Counted from the first letter of the stretch, positions 37,996 to 47,712 are shown. The stretch: 64,000 bases of DNA from Streptomyces shenzhenensis (GCF_021462265.1 NZ_JAJONF010000018.1:121810-185809); one strand, 5' to 3'. Program-made: numbers and translations. The notes: generated by a model from the sequence alone, not told the origin.

Positions 37996-40029
37996 ATGTC
38001 GATCAAGGTGAGCGTCATCATCCCGGTCTACAACCCGGGAAAGTACATCCAGCCCTGCATCGACTCCCTGTTGAGGCAGACACTTCCGTCGAGCGAATTC
38101 GAGGTCCTGTTCGTCGACGACGGATCGACCGACGAGAGTCCTGCCGAACTGGATGCCCTCGCCGAGAAGCACCCGCATTTCCGGGTGATCCACATACCGA
38201 ACTCAGGCTGGCCCGGGAAGCCGAGGAACATCGGCGTGGGCGAGGCGAAGGGCGAGTACGTCCAGTTCGTCGACCAGGACGACTACCTCGCCTCCGACGC
38301 CCTGCGCCGGCTGTACGAGATGGGGCACCGCAACGGTTCGGACATCGTCATCGGCAAGGTGGCCAGCAACTTCCGGGGCGTACCGCACGGCGTCTTCAAG
38401 ACGGACCGCGAGAAGTGCACCATCCATGACGCGCCGCTGTACGACAGCCTCACCCCGCACAAGATGTTCCGCGCGGAGTTCCTGCGGGAGAACAAGATCG
38501 CCTATCCCGAGGGCAAGCGGCGCCTGGAGGACCAGCTGTACATGATGGAGGCGTATTTCCCCGCCAAGGTCGTCTCCATTCTCGGCAGCTACACCTGCTA
38601 TTACTACTCGAAGCGTGACGACGGGAAGAACGCGGGTTCCGCGAGGATCATCCCGGCGGGGTACTACGGAAATCTCCGTGAGGTGCTCGACGTCGTCGTC
38701 GCCAACACCGAGCCCGGGGAGTTCCGCGACCTCCTGCTACGCCGTTTCTACCGGGTGGAGATGCTCGGACGGCTCAGCGAGCCCAACGTCCTCAACTACG
38801 ACGAGGCCTACCTCGGCGAGATGCTCGCGGCCGTGCGGCCGCTGGCCGAGGAGTTCATGGGCGAGGGCGTGCACGAGGGGCTCGGCGCCCTCACCCGCGT
38901 CCGCTCGACGCTGCTGCGCCGCGACGACGGCGAGGGCCTGCTGCGGTTCGCCCGCTTCGGGCGCTCCATCAAGGGGGCGACCCGGCTGGAGAAGGCCGAG
39001 TGGCAGTCCGACGGCAAGCTCGCCGTCACCCTCAGTGGCCGGCTGGTGCACGGCGACGACGCCGAACCGGTCCGCCTGCTGCGCCGCGACGGCCGCGTCT
39101 ACCTGCACCCCGAGCTGACCGAGGACGTGCTGGGGGCCGGCGAACTGGTCGACGTCACGGACGAGATGGACCAGTTCAAGGCCGAGATGTCGCTGCGCAA
39201 CCGCGAGACGGCCGTCGAGTGGCCGTGCGCGGCCGAGTTCACCTCGCATGTGGAGGACCTCGGCGACGGTGTCTGCGAGGTCGTCCTGCGCGGCAGCGGC
39301 GTGGTCAGCCCCCAGGGCGTGAAGGGCCGCGGCCCGGTCTCCAAGGGCTTCTGGGACGTCTGGATCAGCGTCCGGGGCCTCGGTCTGGTCCGCAAGACCC
39401 GGCTCGGCGCCGACCGCGTGGCCGGCGTGGAGAAGGAGCTGCGCCCCGCGCTGCTCGGCTCGCCCGCCCGCCCGGTCATCCCGTACTTCACCGACCCGCA
39501 CGGCAACCTCACCCTGGACGTCGCCCGCCGCAGCAAGAAGCTGGCGCCCTACCTGGAGAACCGCCCCGTGCAGCGGATGCCGGGCAACCGTCCGGAGCTG
39601 CGCCTGGACGTGTTCACCCGCCCGAAGACCGCGCCCAGCAGGACGGAGCTGGTGCTCAGCTCGCAGGACGGCGGCCGTACGCACGTGCTGCCCGCTGAGA
39701 TCCGCAACGTGGCCGGCCGCGCCCACATCGCCGTTCCCGCGCGCGCGACCTCGGTTCCCGCCGGCAGCTGGAGCCTCGCGGCCCGGCTGGACGGCGAGAA
39801 GGATCCGGCCCTGCCGCTGTGCGGCGTGACCGTCAGGAGCAACGGGCGGCTGCGGCTCGACGACGGCCTTCCCGTGGTGGATCCCGAGCTCGTGCGCGCG
39901 ACACTGTCCAACCGCCGCAAGGCGACCCTGCGGCGCCGGCTGCGCGCCGTCGGCGGTCCGGTGGTGCGCAGGCTGCCCGCGCCGGCCCGCAAGAAGCTGC
40001 GCGGCCTGGCGGCGATGCTGACCGGCTGA
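37996..40029 (+). CDS. TarS-like glycosyltransferase with long C-terminal region
   Basis: Start ATG at 37996 (MSIKVSVIIPVYN) gives 677 residues; an ATG at 37954 adds 14. The GT-A domain shows VSVIIPVYNPGKYIQPCIDS, VLFVDDGSTDESP, NSGWPGKPRNIGVGEAKGEY, FVDQDDYL, LTPHKMFRAEFL and LEDQLYMMEAYF. These match S. aureus TarS more fully than the shorter paralogue at 28214, and the long C-terminal region of beta-type repeats resembles TarS's trimerisation domains. It is expected to glycosylate a poly(ribitol-phosphate)-type teichoic acid. It is divergent from rplU. Confidence 0.9.
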   Translation: MSIKVSVIIPVYNPGKYIQPCIDSLLRQTLPSSEFEVLFVDDGSTDESPAELDALAEKHPHFRVIHIPNSGWPGKPRNIGVGEAKGEYVQFVDQDDYLASDALRRLYEMGHRNGSDIVIGKVASNFRGVPHGVFKTDREKCTIHDAPLYDSLTPHKMFRAEFLRENKIAYPEGKRRLEDQLYMMEAYFPAKVVSILGSYTCYYYSKRDDGKNAGSARIIPAGYYGNLREVLDVVVANTEPGEFRDLLLRRFYRVEMLGRLSEPNVLNYDEAYLGEMLAAVRPLAEEFMGEGVHEGLGALTRVRSTLLRRDDGEGLLRFARFGRSIKGATRLEKAEWQSDGKLAVTLSGRLVHGDDAEPVRLLRRDGRVYLHPELTEDVLGAGELVDVTDEMDQFKAEMSLRNRETAVEWPCAAEFTSHVEDLGDGVCEVVLRGSGVVSPQGVKGRGPVSKGFWDVWISVRGLGLVRKTRLGADRVAGVEKELRPALLGSPARPVIPYFTDPHGNLTLDVARRSKKLAPYLENRPVQRMPGNRPELRLDVFTRPKTAPSRTELVLSSQDGGRTHVLPAEIRNVAGRAHIAVPARATSVPAGSWSLAARLDGEKDPALPLCGVTVRSNGRLRLDDGLPVVDPELVRATLSNRRKATLRRRLRAVGGPVVRRLPAPARKKLRGLAAMLTG

Positions 40030-40077
40030 TCCGCCAGGCCCACCACGGACACGCACGACGACAAGGATGTGATCGAC

Positions 40078-40671
40078 ATGCGGGAGCTCGGCATCGCCGG
40101 CGCCTGGATCCACGAACCGAAGGTCTTTCCGGACGCCCGCGGGAGCTTCCACGAGTGGTTCAAGGGATCGGACTTCGCCGAGGCCACGGGCCATCACCTG
40201 AATCTGGCACAGGCCAACTGTTCGGTCTCCAGCCGCGGCACCCTGCGCGGCATCCACTTCGCCGACGTACCGCCCAGCCAGGCCAAGTACGTCAAGTGCG
40301 TGCGTGGCGCCGTGCTGGACGTGATCGTCGACATCCGTACGGGCTCACCCACGTACAAGCAGTGGGAAGCCGTACGGCTGGACGACGTGGACCACCACTC
40401 GGTCTATCTTTCCGAGGGGCTCGGGCACGCCTTCATGGCGCTGACCGACGACGCCACCGTGGTGTACCTGTGCTCTGAGGGGTACGCCCCGCAGCGCGAG
40501 CACGGCATCCACCCGCTCGACCCCGACCTGGGCATCGAGTGGCCGTCGGGCCTGGCCCCCGTGCTGTCCGAGAAGGACGCCGCGGCGCCGTCCCTGGCCG
40601 AGGCCGAGGCCGCGGGCCTGCTGCCGTCCTACGCCGCGTGCCAGGCCTACACGGCGCAGCTGCGCGCCTGA
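40078..40671 (+). CDS. dTDP-4-dehydrorhamnose 3,5-epimerase-like protein
   Basis: The 197-residue cupin of the RmlC family has EPKVFPDARGSFHEWF, the catalytic His in TLRGIHFADVPPSQAKYVKC (family R-G-x-H), VLDVIVDIRTGSPT and YLSEGLGHAFMAL. RmlC enzymes epimerise dTDP-4-keto-6-deoxyglucose on the way to rhamnose. No rmlA, B or D lies nearby, so it may feed a different deoxysugar or depend on genes elsewhere. It follows the TarS-like gene by about 50 bp and is probably co-transcribed. A GTG at 40069 is an alternative start. Confidence 0.88.
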   Translation: MRELGIAGAWIHEPKVFPDARGSFHEWFKGSDFAEATGHHLNLAQANCSVSSRGTLRGIHFADVPPSQAKYVKCVRGAVLDVIVDIRTGSPTYKQWEAVRLDDVDHHSVYLSEGLGHAFMALTDDATVVYLCSEGYAPQREHGIHPLDPDLGIEWPSGLAPVLSEKDAAAPSLAEAEAAGLLPSYAACQAYTAQLRA

Positions 40672-40682
40672 GACCGGTATGA

Positions 40683-40721
40683 GACGAGGGGCCTCGCGGA
40701 TCTTCCGCGAGGCCCCTCGTC
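40683..40721. terminator. Bidirectional hairpin terminator
   Basis: The 18-bp arms GACGAGGGGCCTCGCGGA / TCCGCGAGGCCCCTCGTC form a near-perfect stem between the converging epimerase and methyltransferase genes. Confidence 0.85.
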
Positions 40722-40737
40722 CTGGTTCTCCTGCCGC

Positions 40738-41532
40738 TCAGCCGCCCAGCGCCGCGATCTGCCCCCGCAACCGCTCGAAGCCCCCGCGCGGACGGCGCAG
40801 GTTCCGGGCCCGGATCAGGGCAGGCCAGAAGTCTGCCGCCAGCAGCGCCTCCGGCCGTGCGGCGTGCTTGCGCACCAGCACCTCGTCGGGAACCGCCTGC
40901 GGATCCGGGGTGACGTACTCCTTGAGGATGTCGTCGTACGCCTCCTGGAGCACCGTGTTCTGCGGATCGGCCCCGAAGACCACGGCGACGCCGGTCGGCT
41001 CGGTGTCGACCTCGACGACCACCAGGTCGGGGCGGTACTTCCGCAGGACGGTCACCAGCTTGTAGACGTCGCCCGTCCAGTATTTGGTGTGCCGGTCGCG
41101 CGCCGCCTCGTCCACGTCGCGGGGCAGCATGTCGTCGAGGACGATCACGCTCGACCACCGTGAGTGGCGTTCGACGTTCATGAAGTCGCGCAGCGCGTAC
41201 TCGAAGAGGTGCATGCCGTCGATGAAGGACAGTTCCAGCGTGGGGTCGCCTCCGAGCACCCCGAGCGGGTCGCGGCGGGCGAGGGCGCGGAAGGGGTTGC
41301 GGCCTCGCCGCAGGTGCACCAGCGGGTCCTTGCGGGCGAAGAAGTCGTCACTGGTCGACTGGACCAGGTGAACATCGCAGCTGATCGACGTCACCACCTT
41401 GAAGGCCGGGTCGATCGCCACGGACGCCACACGCGAAAGCGCCAGACTGCGACCGTCATTGACGCCGATCTCCAGATAGTTGCGCGGGTGGTAGACACGG
41501 TGCAGTCCACGCAGCAGTTCATGCCGGTTCAC
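40738..41532 (-). CDS. Class I SAM-dependent methyltransferase-like protein
   Basis: Start GTG at 41532 gives 264 residues; the frame upstream is antisense to the secreted-protein gene and not real. Motif I is visible in NYLEIGVNDGRSLALSR, followed by LSFIDGMHLFEYALRD and VIVLDDMLPRD. The protein resembles methyltransferases of the Methyltransf_24/cephalosporin hydroxylase group found in glycan clusters. It may methylate a sugar of the neighbouring polymer. The 260-bp gap upstream (41533-41792) shows no gene. Confidence 0.8.
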   Translation of the reverse strand: MNRHELLRGLHRVYHPRNYLEIGVNDGRSLALSRVASVAIDPAFKVVTSISCDVHLVQSTSDDFFARKDPLVHLRRGRNPFRALARRDPLGVLGGDPTLELSFIDGMHLFEYALRDFMNVERHSRWSSVIVLDDMLPRDVDEAARDRHTKYWTGDVYKLVTVLRKYRPDLVVVEVDTEPTGVAVVFGADPQNTVLQEAYDDILKEYVTPDPQAVPDEVLVRKHAARPEALLAADFWPALIRARNLRRPRGGFERLRGQIAALGG

Positions 41533-41792
41533 TGAACGGCCTTTCGTCGTTATTCCGCTGTTCGGGTTCCCGGCGAAGTTACTCGTTGACAAGCGTGCGC
41601 GAAACCTTTCCCGTGGATTTCTCACGTGTTCCCTGTGAGCCGTCGGTGGGCGGTGCTTCCTCGACGGCGTCTCGGCCACCGCTCTCGTCCGTTCAGTCAC
41701 GCTGTGCTGCCGCCATGGGGCGAGGCGCGCCGAGGCGAGGGCTGTTCCCGTCGGTCCGCGGCGGCCCCTCCTCTCGTGTCCCGGCGCCGGCG

Positions 41793-43238
41793 TCAGGGGG
41801 TGAGCGCGTTCTGGAGGGTGTCCAGGGACACGTGGAACAGGATGCGTTCGCGTACGGGATCGCTGGTGGGCCAGCTGCCCTCTGCGTCGGCCGCCCATTC
41901 GGTCTGGTTCCACAGCCATCGCTGGTCGGACATGTAGGTCATGCCTTCGGAGTGCTGGGCCCAGGTGCGGGTGCCGGTGGTGGAGCCGCCCGCCGATGTG
42001 GGATCGTGCGCGGCGGTGCTCTGCCCCGTGGCGGGAAGGGGCAGCCGCCAGGGGATTCCCCGGACCTTCGGGCCCCAGAGGGACTCGGCGGTGTAGAGGA
42101 CGCGTTCGCCGTTCTCGGTACGGCTGAAGGTGCCCTGCATGCCGATGGTTCCGGTGTTGTACACGTCGACGGGGTCGGCATGACCCGCGCTGTCGACGGC
42201 GATGGGCATCAGCCGGCTGGTGGGGGCGAGCTTGTAACGCCAGACGCGGGCGCTGCGGTAGTTCGCCGCACTGGTGCTGACGAATTCGTTGGCCACAAGG
42301 GTGTACGGGTCGCTGGAGCGGTCCATGGACAGCCCGTCGAAACAGGGTGTGCGGGTGTCGGCACTGCTGTTCTGGCAGGTGTCGGAGACGCTGTAGGAGC
42401 CGATGGCGGGCCAGAAGTACTGGTAGCCGTCGGCCGAGACCTGGTCGCCGCGCTTGCCCGTCCAGGAGGCGCTGGTGTTGGCCCGGTAGATGTGCTTGGT
42501 GGAGAACACGTAGACGGCGTTGTGGTGAACGGCCTCGGCGCTGCTGCCGAGCGAGGCCGTGACGAGGAGTTTGTCCCCCCACCAGACCATGCCGCCCATG
42601 TGGGAGTGCAGCACCCTGAAGTCCGTGCCGCCGTTGATCGGTATGACGGGCAGGACCCAGCGGTAGCCCAGGTAGTCGGCCGAGTCGGCGTTGGCGTTGA
42701 TCACCGCCAGGCGGCCCATGCTGGTGCTCGTGTTGGCGCTTCCCCAGCCGGATATGAGGACGCGGTCGTCGCCCCATTTGCCGTCGCCGTCGGAGTCGCC
42801 GGAGGAGGTCAGGCCCTGGGGCGACCAGTGCTGGGTCGTGGCGTCTCCCTCGTCCCAGCAGTACGCGTCCGTGGTGGGGACGGCGGGAGTGCTGGGGCGG
42901 GTGTCACGTTCGTCGGCCGTGCAGGAGGCGCCGTCACTGCGGTGCAGGTGGTGGTTGACCGTGTTGACGATGTTGTGGACGCTGGAGTTGGCGAAAATGT
43001 CGTCCATGGTCTGCTGCGAGGAGTCCGGCACGCGGTGCACCGTCAGCTGCAGCTTGTCCGCGGCGGCCGCGGAGGCGCGGGTGACCTTGCCGGGGTCCGT
43101 GGCGGAATCGGCTGCCGTGACGGCCTGCGCGGAGCCGGCCGTGGGGACGAGCGCGGCGGCGGCGAGCGCCAGGACGGCGATGCCGATCGCCCTGTGCCGT
43201 CCGAGTCGGCGCCCGGGCCTGCCGGTGTGTCTGGACAT
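41793..43238 (-). CDS. Secreted protein of unknown function
   Basis: Start ATG at 43238 gives 481 residues. A Sec signal peptide is clear: a basic head (RRLGRHRAI), a hydrophobic core (GIAVLALAAAALVPTA) and a cleavage-like GSAQA. The mature part has Trp/Tyr-rich repeated strands (VLISGWGSANTST, MVWWGDKLLVTASLG, YTLVANEFVSTS, MQGTFSRTENGERVLYTAES), suggesting a beta-propeller. Cysteine pairs hint at disulfides. It is not related in an obvious way to the wall-polymer genes. Confidence 0.82.
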   Translation of the reverse strand: MSRHTGRPGRRLGRHRAIGIAVLALAAAALVPTAGSAQAVTAADSATDPGKVTRASAAAADKLQLTVHRVPDSSQQTMDDIFANSSVHNIVNTVNHHLHRSDGASCTADERDTRPSTPAVPTTDAYCWDEGDATTQHWSPQGLTSSGDSDGDGKWGDDRVLISGWGSANTSTSMGRLAVINANADSADYLGYRWVLPVIPINGGTDFRVLHSHMGGMVWWGDKLLVTASLGSSAEAVHHNAVYVFSTKHIYRANTSASWTGKRGDQVSADGYQYFWPAIGSYSVSDTCQNSSADTRTPCFDGLSMDRSSDPYTLVANEFVSTSAANYRSARVWRYKLAPTSRLMPIAVDSAGHADPVDVYNTGTIGMQGTFSRTENGERVLYTAESLWGPKVRGIPWRLPLPATGQSTAAHDPTSAGGSTTGTRTWAQHSEGMTYMSDQRWLWNQTEWAADAEGSWPTSDPVRERILFHVSLDTLQNALTP

Positions 43239-43540
43239 GCTTCTCACTTCCGGTACGACCTCTTCCGTCGGGGCGGTTGACGCACAACTAGCCCATGTAG
43301 ACGGAGAATTGCGCTCTCCGTCACCATGCGGAAGGGAAGACGCACCCCGCGATCACAGGGTTGCGGACACCCGTTCGCTCGCCGCGTATGTCGTGTCGGG
43401 GGGCGGGGGCGGGATGCGCTCGGGCCGTTCTTCGCGGATGGGCGGCCCCGGCATCGCCCGGCGCACGGGTCCTGCCCGCCGACCGGGGGTGTTTCTGTCC
43501 GTCCGGTCAGGTCCCACGTCTCTCGCCCGTCCCGGCGCAC

Positions 43541-43600
43541 CTGCGCACATGCGATCGGCTCCCGGTCGTGGGACCGGGAGCCGATCGCATATGTGCGCAG
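43541..43600 (-). terminator. Very long hairpin terminator of rne
   Basis: The arms 43541-43567 and 43572-43600 pair almost completely (core GCGATCGGCTCCCGGTC / GACCGGGAGCCGATCGC), 11 bp after the rne stop codon. Upstream of it (43239-43540) no gene is seen. Confidence 0.85.
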
Positions 43601-43611
43601 GCTGAGGGGCG

Positions 43612-46600
43612 TCAGCCCTCGTCGGAGGCGGTGGGGACCGTGGTGATCTTCTTCGCCGGCGACTTGGCGGCGGCCGTCTTGGCGGTCTTGGCCGCCTTCT
43701 TGGCCGTCGTCGTCTTCGCGGCAGTCTTCTTCGCCGCGGTCTTCTTGGCAGCCGTCTTCTTGGCAGCGGTCTTCTTGGCCGCCGTCTTGCGGGCCGTCTT
43801 CTTGGCCGGGGCGGCCTCCTCGACGGTGTCCTCGGCAGCCTGCCCGGTTTCGGCGGATGCCTCGGCCGGTGCCTCCTCGGCAGCCGCCGGCGTCTCCGCC
43901 GACGGGACGACCACGACGGCCGCTTCCTCGGACGCGGTCGGCGCGGTGGCCTTGCGCACCGCGCGGCGGCGCGTGCGGGCCGGAGCGGCGCTCTCGGCGG
44001 GCGCGGCCGCCTCGGGCTCCGCGACCGGTTCCGGCGCGGTCTCGGCCACCGTCTCCGGCACCGGTTCCGCAGCCGTCTCCGCCGTCGGGGCGCTCTCGGC
44101 GACGACCGTCACCACGGTCGCCTCGGCCCCGGCCGGGGAGCCGGCGGGTGCCGACACCTTACGGGTGGCACGCCGACGCGTACGGCCCGTGGACACGGCC
44201 TCTTCGGCAGCCGGGGCAGCCTCGGCCTGCGGAGCCTCGACCACCGGGTTCTCGGCGGCGACGGGCTCGGCGTGCGCCTCGGCGGCGGGCACTTCCGCCA
44301 CCTCCGCCTCGGCCTCCCGCCGTGCCCCGCGACGCTCCTTGGGCGCGCCGGCCGGAGCCGAGGCCCGGCGGCTCGCCCGGCGGCGGGTACGGCCGCGGCC
44401 GGCCGCGGCCTCCGCCTCGGCGACGCTGCTGTACAGCTCCTCGTCCGGCGCGAAGTCGGGCGCGGGCAGCGCCACGGGCTCGGCGGCCTCGGCCGCGACC
44501 TCCGCCGCCGTCTCGACCGCGTGGACGGCCTCGGCGTGCTCCAGGGCCCCGTCGGGGAGGACCTCGTGGGTCTCGTGCGTCTCGTGGTCGTGCTCGTGCC
44601 CGTCGCCGCCGCGCCCGCGCTTCTTCCGCTTGCCGCCGCCACCGCCGCCGAAGCTGGGCTGCTCCATGTGGACGATGACGCCACGGCCGTTGCAGTGCAC
44701 GCAGGTCTCGGAGAAGGACTCCAGCAGGCCCTGCCCGACGCGCTTGCGGGTCATCTGGACGAGCCCCAGCGAGGTCACCTCGGCCACCTGGTGCTTCGTA
44801 CGGTCCCGCCCGAGGCATTCGAGCAGGCGCCGCAGCACCAGGTCCCGGTTGGACTCCAGGACCATGTCGATGAAGTCGATGACGATGATGCCGCCGAGGT
44901 CGCGCAGCCGCAGCTGGCGGACGATCTCCTCGGCCGCCTCCAGGTTGTTCCTGGTGACGGTTTCTTCGAGGTTGCCGCCCTGGCCGGTGAACTTGCCGGT
45001 GTTGACGTCGATGACGACCATCGCCTCGGTCCGGTCGATGACCAGCGAACCGCCGCTGGGCAGCCAGACCTTGCGGTCCAGGGCCTTGGCGAGCTGCTCG
45101 TCGATCCGGTAGGTGGCGAAGATGTCGACCTCGGAGGTCCACTTCGACAGCCGGCCGGCGAGGTCGGGGGCGACGTGCGAGACGTATCCGTGGACGGTCT
45201 CCCAGGCCTCGTCACCGCTGACGGTGACCTTGGAGAAGTCCTCGTTGAAGATGTCGCGGACGACCCGGACGGTCATGTCCGGCTCGCCGTACAGCAGCGT
45301 CGGGGCGTTGCCGTTCTTCGACTTCTTCTGGATGTCCTCCCACTGCGCCTGGAGCCGCTCGACGTCGCGGCGCAGTTCGTCCTCGCTCGCGCCCTCGGCG
45401 GCGGTGCGCACGATGACGCCCGCGTCCTCGGGGACGATCTTCTTGAGGATGGTCTTCAGACGCGCGCGCTCGGTGTCGGGCAGCTTGCGGCTGATGCCGG
45501 TCATCGAGCCCTCGGGGACGTACACGAGGTAGCGGCCCGGGAGGGAGACCTGGCTGGTCAGACGGGCGCCCTTGTGGCCGATCGGGTCCTTGGTCACCTG
45601 GACGAGGACGGACTGGCCGGACTTCAGGGCGGACTCGATACGGCGCGGGCCGTTGGCCATGCCCAGCGCCTCGAAGTTGACCTCACCGGCGTAGAGCACG
45701 GCGTTGCGGCCCTTGCCGATGTCGATGAAGGCGGCCTCCATCGACGGCAGCACGTTCTGGACCTTGCCCAGGTAGACGTTGCCGACGTACGAGGTCGACT
45801 GCTCCTTGTTGACGTAGTGCTCGACGAGCACGCCGTCCTCCAGGACGCCGATCTGGGTGCGGTCGCCGTGCTGGCGTACGACCATCACGCGCTCGACTGC
45901 CTCGCGGCGGGCGAGGAACTCGGCCTCGGTGATGATCGGGACGCGTCGGCGGCCCTGCTCACGGCCCTCACGGCGGCGCTGCTTCTTCGCCTCCAGACGG
46001 GTCGAGCCCTTGATGGACTGGACCTCGTCGGACGGCTCGGAGGGCTTGCGGGGCTCGCGGACCTTGACGACCGTGCGCTCCGGGTCGCCCTCGCCGGGCT
46101 CGGTGTCGGGGGTGTCCCCGGCACGCCTGCGACGGCGGCGGCGACGGCGGCTGCTGGAGGAGGACAGGCCGGCCTCGTCGTGGGCCTCCTCGTCGTCCTC
46201 TTCCTCCTGCTCTGCGGTGTCCTCGGCATCCTGCTCGGCCTGCTCGGCGGCGAGTTCGTCGGTGCCGTCGTCGGCGCCCTCGCCGTCAGCGGCGTCACCG
46301 CGACGGCGGCGACGGCCACCACGGCGGCGGCGACGGCGGGAGCCGGCCTCCTCGGCCTCGTCGTCGCCGTCGGCGGCGTCCTCGACGGACTCCTCCGGCT
46401 CCTCGGCCTCGTCCTCGGCGGGTGCCTCGGCGACCGGGGCCTCCTCGACGGCACCCCGGCGGCGGCGCCGACGGCGCGAACCGGCGTCGGCCTGCTCGGC
46501 CGGTTCCGCGGCGAACGCCGTGGCGGCGGAGGACGCGGAGGCAGCCGTGCCGGCCGCGGACTCTTCCGGCTCCTCGGCGCCCGCGGCCTCGGCGGCCGCC

Positions 46601-47712
46601 TCTGCGGCGGCGCGCTGCGGGGTCTGGAACTTCGGCTCGGTGAACACGGGCGCCTGGAAGACGGCGACGGCGGGCCGGGCCGGGCGACGCTGCGACTCCT
46701 CCTCGGCGGCGACGGCCGGGGCGGCGGGCTCGGAGAACCCGATGGCGGCCTGCCGCGCGGCACGACGCCTACGGCGCGGCGCCTCGGGAGCCTCGGCGGT
46801 TTCGGCGACCGGGGTCTGCACGGCCTGGGCCTGCGGCTCCTCTGCGGCGGGGGCCTCGGCCACGGCCGTCTCGGCGGCAACGGTATCGGGCGTGCCGGCG
46901 GGCACGGACACCCGGCGGGTGGTACGGCGACGCGTACGCGAAGCGGGCGCGGCCTCCTCGACGGCCTCGACCGTCTCGGCGGACTCGACCGTTTCGGGCG
47001 TCGTCTCCACGGACGCGGCGGCCGCGGCCTCCTCGACGGCCTCGGCCGGTGCCGGGACACCGGCGGGCGCGGCCACGCGGCGGGTGGCACGGCGACGCGT
47101 ACGGGACGCGGGCGCGGCCTCCTCGACGGCCTCGACCGTCTCAGGGGTCCCGGAAACCTCGGCGGCCTCCGGGGCCTCGGTGGCCTCGGCGGTCTTCCGG
47201 GTCTCGTCCTCGCCCGGCTCGGCCACGGCGGCCGGGGCACCGGCGGGCGCGGAGGCGCGGCGCGTGGCACGGCGACGCGTACGGGTCGGGGCGGCCTCCT
47301 CGCCGCTCTCGACGGCGGTCTCGGCCGCGGCCGGGGTCTCGGCGAGTGCGGCGACGTCGGCGGCGGGCACCGCCGTCGTGGCGGCCTCGGCCCCGGTGGC
47401 CGCCGGGGCACCGGCGGGCGCGGACGCCCGACGGGTGGCACGGCGACGCGTACGCGGAGCGGGCGCGGCCTCCTCGACCGCTTCGACGGTCTCGGCCGTC
47501 TCAGGGGTCTCGGTGGCCTCGTCCGTCGCTTCGGCGGCGGAATCGAAGGTCTCGGCGGCCGGTATGGCCGACGCGGTGGTCTCGGCCACGGCCTCGGTTC
47601 CGGCGGGCGGTCCCGCGGGCCGGGACGCGGCACGGCGACGCCTGCGCGGCGGCAGGGTGTCGCTGGGGGTGGTCGGTTCGGAGCCCTCGATGGGCTCGGT
47701 CGGTTCGAGCAT
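43612..47712 (-). CDS. rne: Ribonuclease E/G with extended low-complexity arms
   Basis: Start ATG at 47712 (MLEPTEPIEGSEP) gives 1366 residues. The central catalytic part, about 670-1070, holds an S1-type RNA-binding domain (GNVYLGKVQNVLPSMEAAF), VLVQVTKDPIGHKGARLT, the DNase-I-like active site (MVVIDVNTGKF; GGIIVIDFIDM) and the Zn-link CVHCNGRG. Both arms are disordered. The N-terminal arm repeats RTRRRATRRxSAPAGAPA-type blocks separated by Glu/Ala-rich spacers, and the C-terminus ends in tandem AKKTA repeats. Streptomyces RNase E also has its scaffold on both sides of the core. It initiates mRNA decay and processes rRNA and tRNA. Confidence 0.96.
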   Translation of the reverse strand: MLEPTEPIEGSEPTTPSDTLPPRRRRRAASRPAGPPAGTEAVAETTASAIPAAETFDSAAEATDEATETPETAETVEAVEEAAPAPRTRRRATRRASAPAGAPAATGAEAATTAVPAADVAALAETPAAAETAVESGEEAAPTRTRRRATRRASAPAGAPAAVAEPGEDETRKTAEATEAPEAAEVSGTPETVEAVEEAAPASRTRRRATRRVAAPAGVPAPAEAVEEAAAAASVETTPETVESAETVEAVEEAAPASRTRRRTTRRVSVPAGTPDTVAAETAVAEAPAAEEPQAQAVQTPVAETAEAPEAPRRRRRAARQAAIGFSEPAAPAVAAEEESQRRPARPAVAVFQAPVFTEPKFQTPQRAAAEAAAEAAGAEEPEESAAGTAASASSAATAFAAEPAEQADAGSRRRRRRRGAVEEAPVAEAPAEDEAEEPEESVEDAADGDDEAEEAGSRRRRRRGGRRRRRGDAADGEGADDGTDELAAEQAEQDAEDTAEQEEEDDEEAHDEAGLSSSSSRRRRRRRRRAGDTPDTEPGEGDPERTVVKVREPRKPSEPSDEVQSIKGSTRLEAKKQRRREGREQGRRRVPIITEAEFLARREAVERVMVVRQHGDRTQIGVLEDGVLVEHYVNKEQSTSYVGNVYLGKVQNVLPSMEAAFIDIGKGRNAVLYAGEVNFEALGMANGPRRIESALKSGQSVLVQVTKDPIGHKGARLTSQVSLPGRYLVYVPEGSMTGISRKLPDTERARLKTILKKIVPEDAGVIVRTAAEGASEDELRRDVERLQAQWEDIQKKSKNGNAPTLLYGEPDMTVRVVRDIFNEDFSKVTVSGDEAWETVHGYVSHVAPDLAGRLSKWTSEVDIFATYRIDEQLAKALDRKVWLPSGGSLVIDRTEAMVVIDVNTGKFTGQGGNLEETVTRNNLEAAEEIVRQLRLRDLGGIIVIDFIDMVLESNRDLVLRRLLECLGRDRTKHQVAEVTSLGLVQMTRKRVGQGLLESFSETCVHCNGRGVIVHMEQPSFGGGGGGKRKKRGRGGDGHEHDHETHETHEVLPDGALEHAEAVHAVETAAEVAAEAAEPVALPAPDFAPDEELYSSVAEAEAAAGRGRTRRRASRRASAPAGAPKERRGARREAEAEVAEVPAAEAHAEPVAAENPVVEAPQAEAAPAAEEAVSTGRTRRRATRKVSAPAGSPAGAEATVVTVVAESAPTAETAAEPVPETVAETAPEPVAEPEAAAPAESAAPARTRRRAVRKATAPTASEEAAVVVVPSAETPAAAEEAPAEASAETGQAAEDTVEEAAPAKKTARKTAAKKTAAKKTAAKKTAAKKTAAKTTTAKKAAKTAKTAAAKSPAKKITTVPTASDEG

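Noticed and set aside
40738..42777. 679-codon minus-strand frame that would fuse the methyltransferase to upstream sequence
   Set aside because: The upstream part overlaps the secreted-protein gene in another frame and is Arg/Pro/His-rich nonsense; the methyltransferase begins at GTG 41532.
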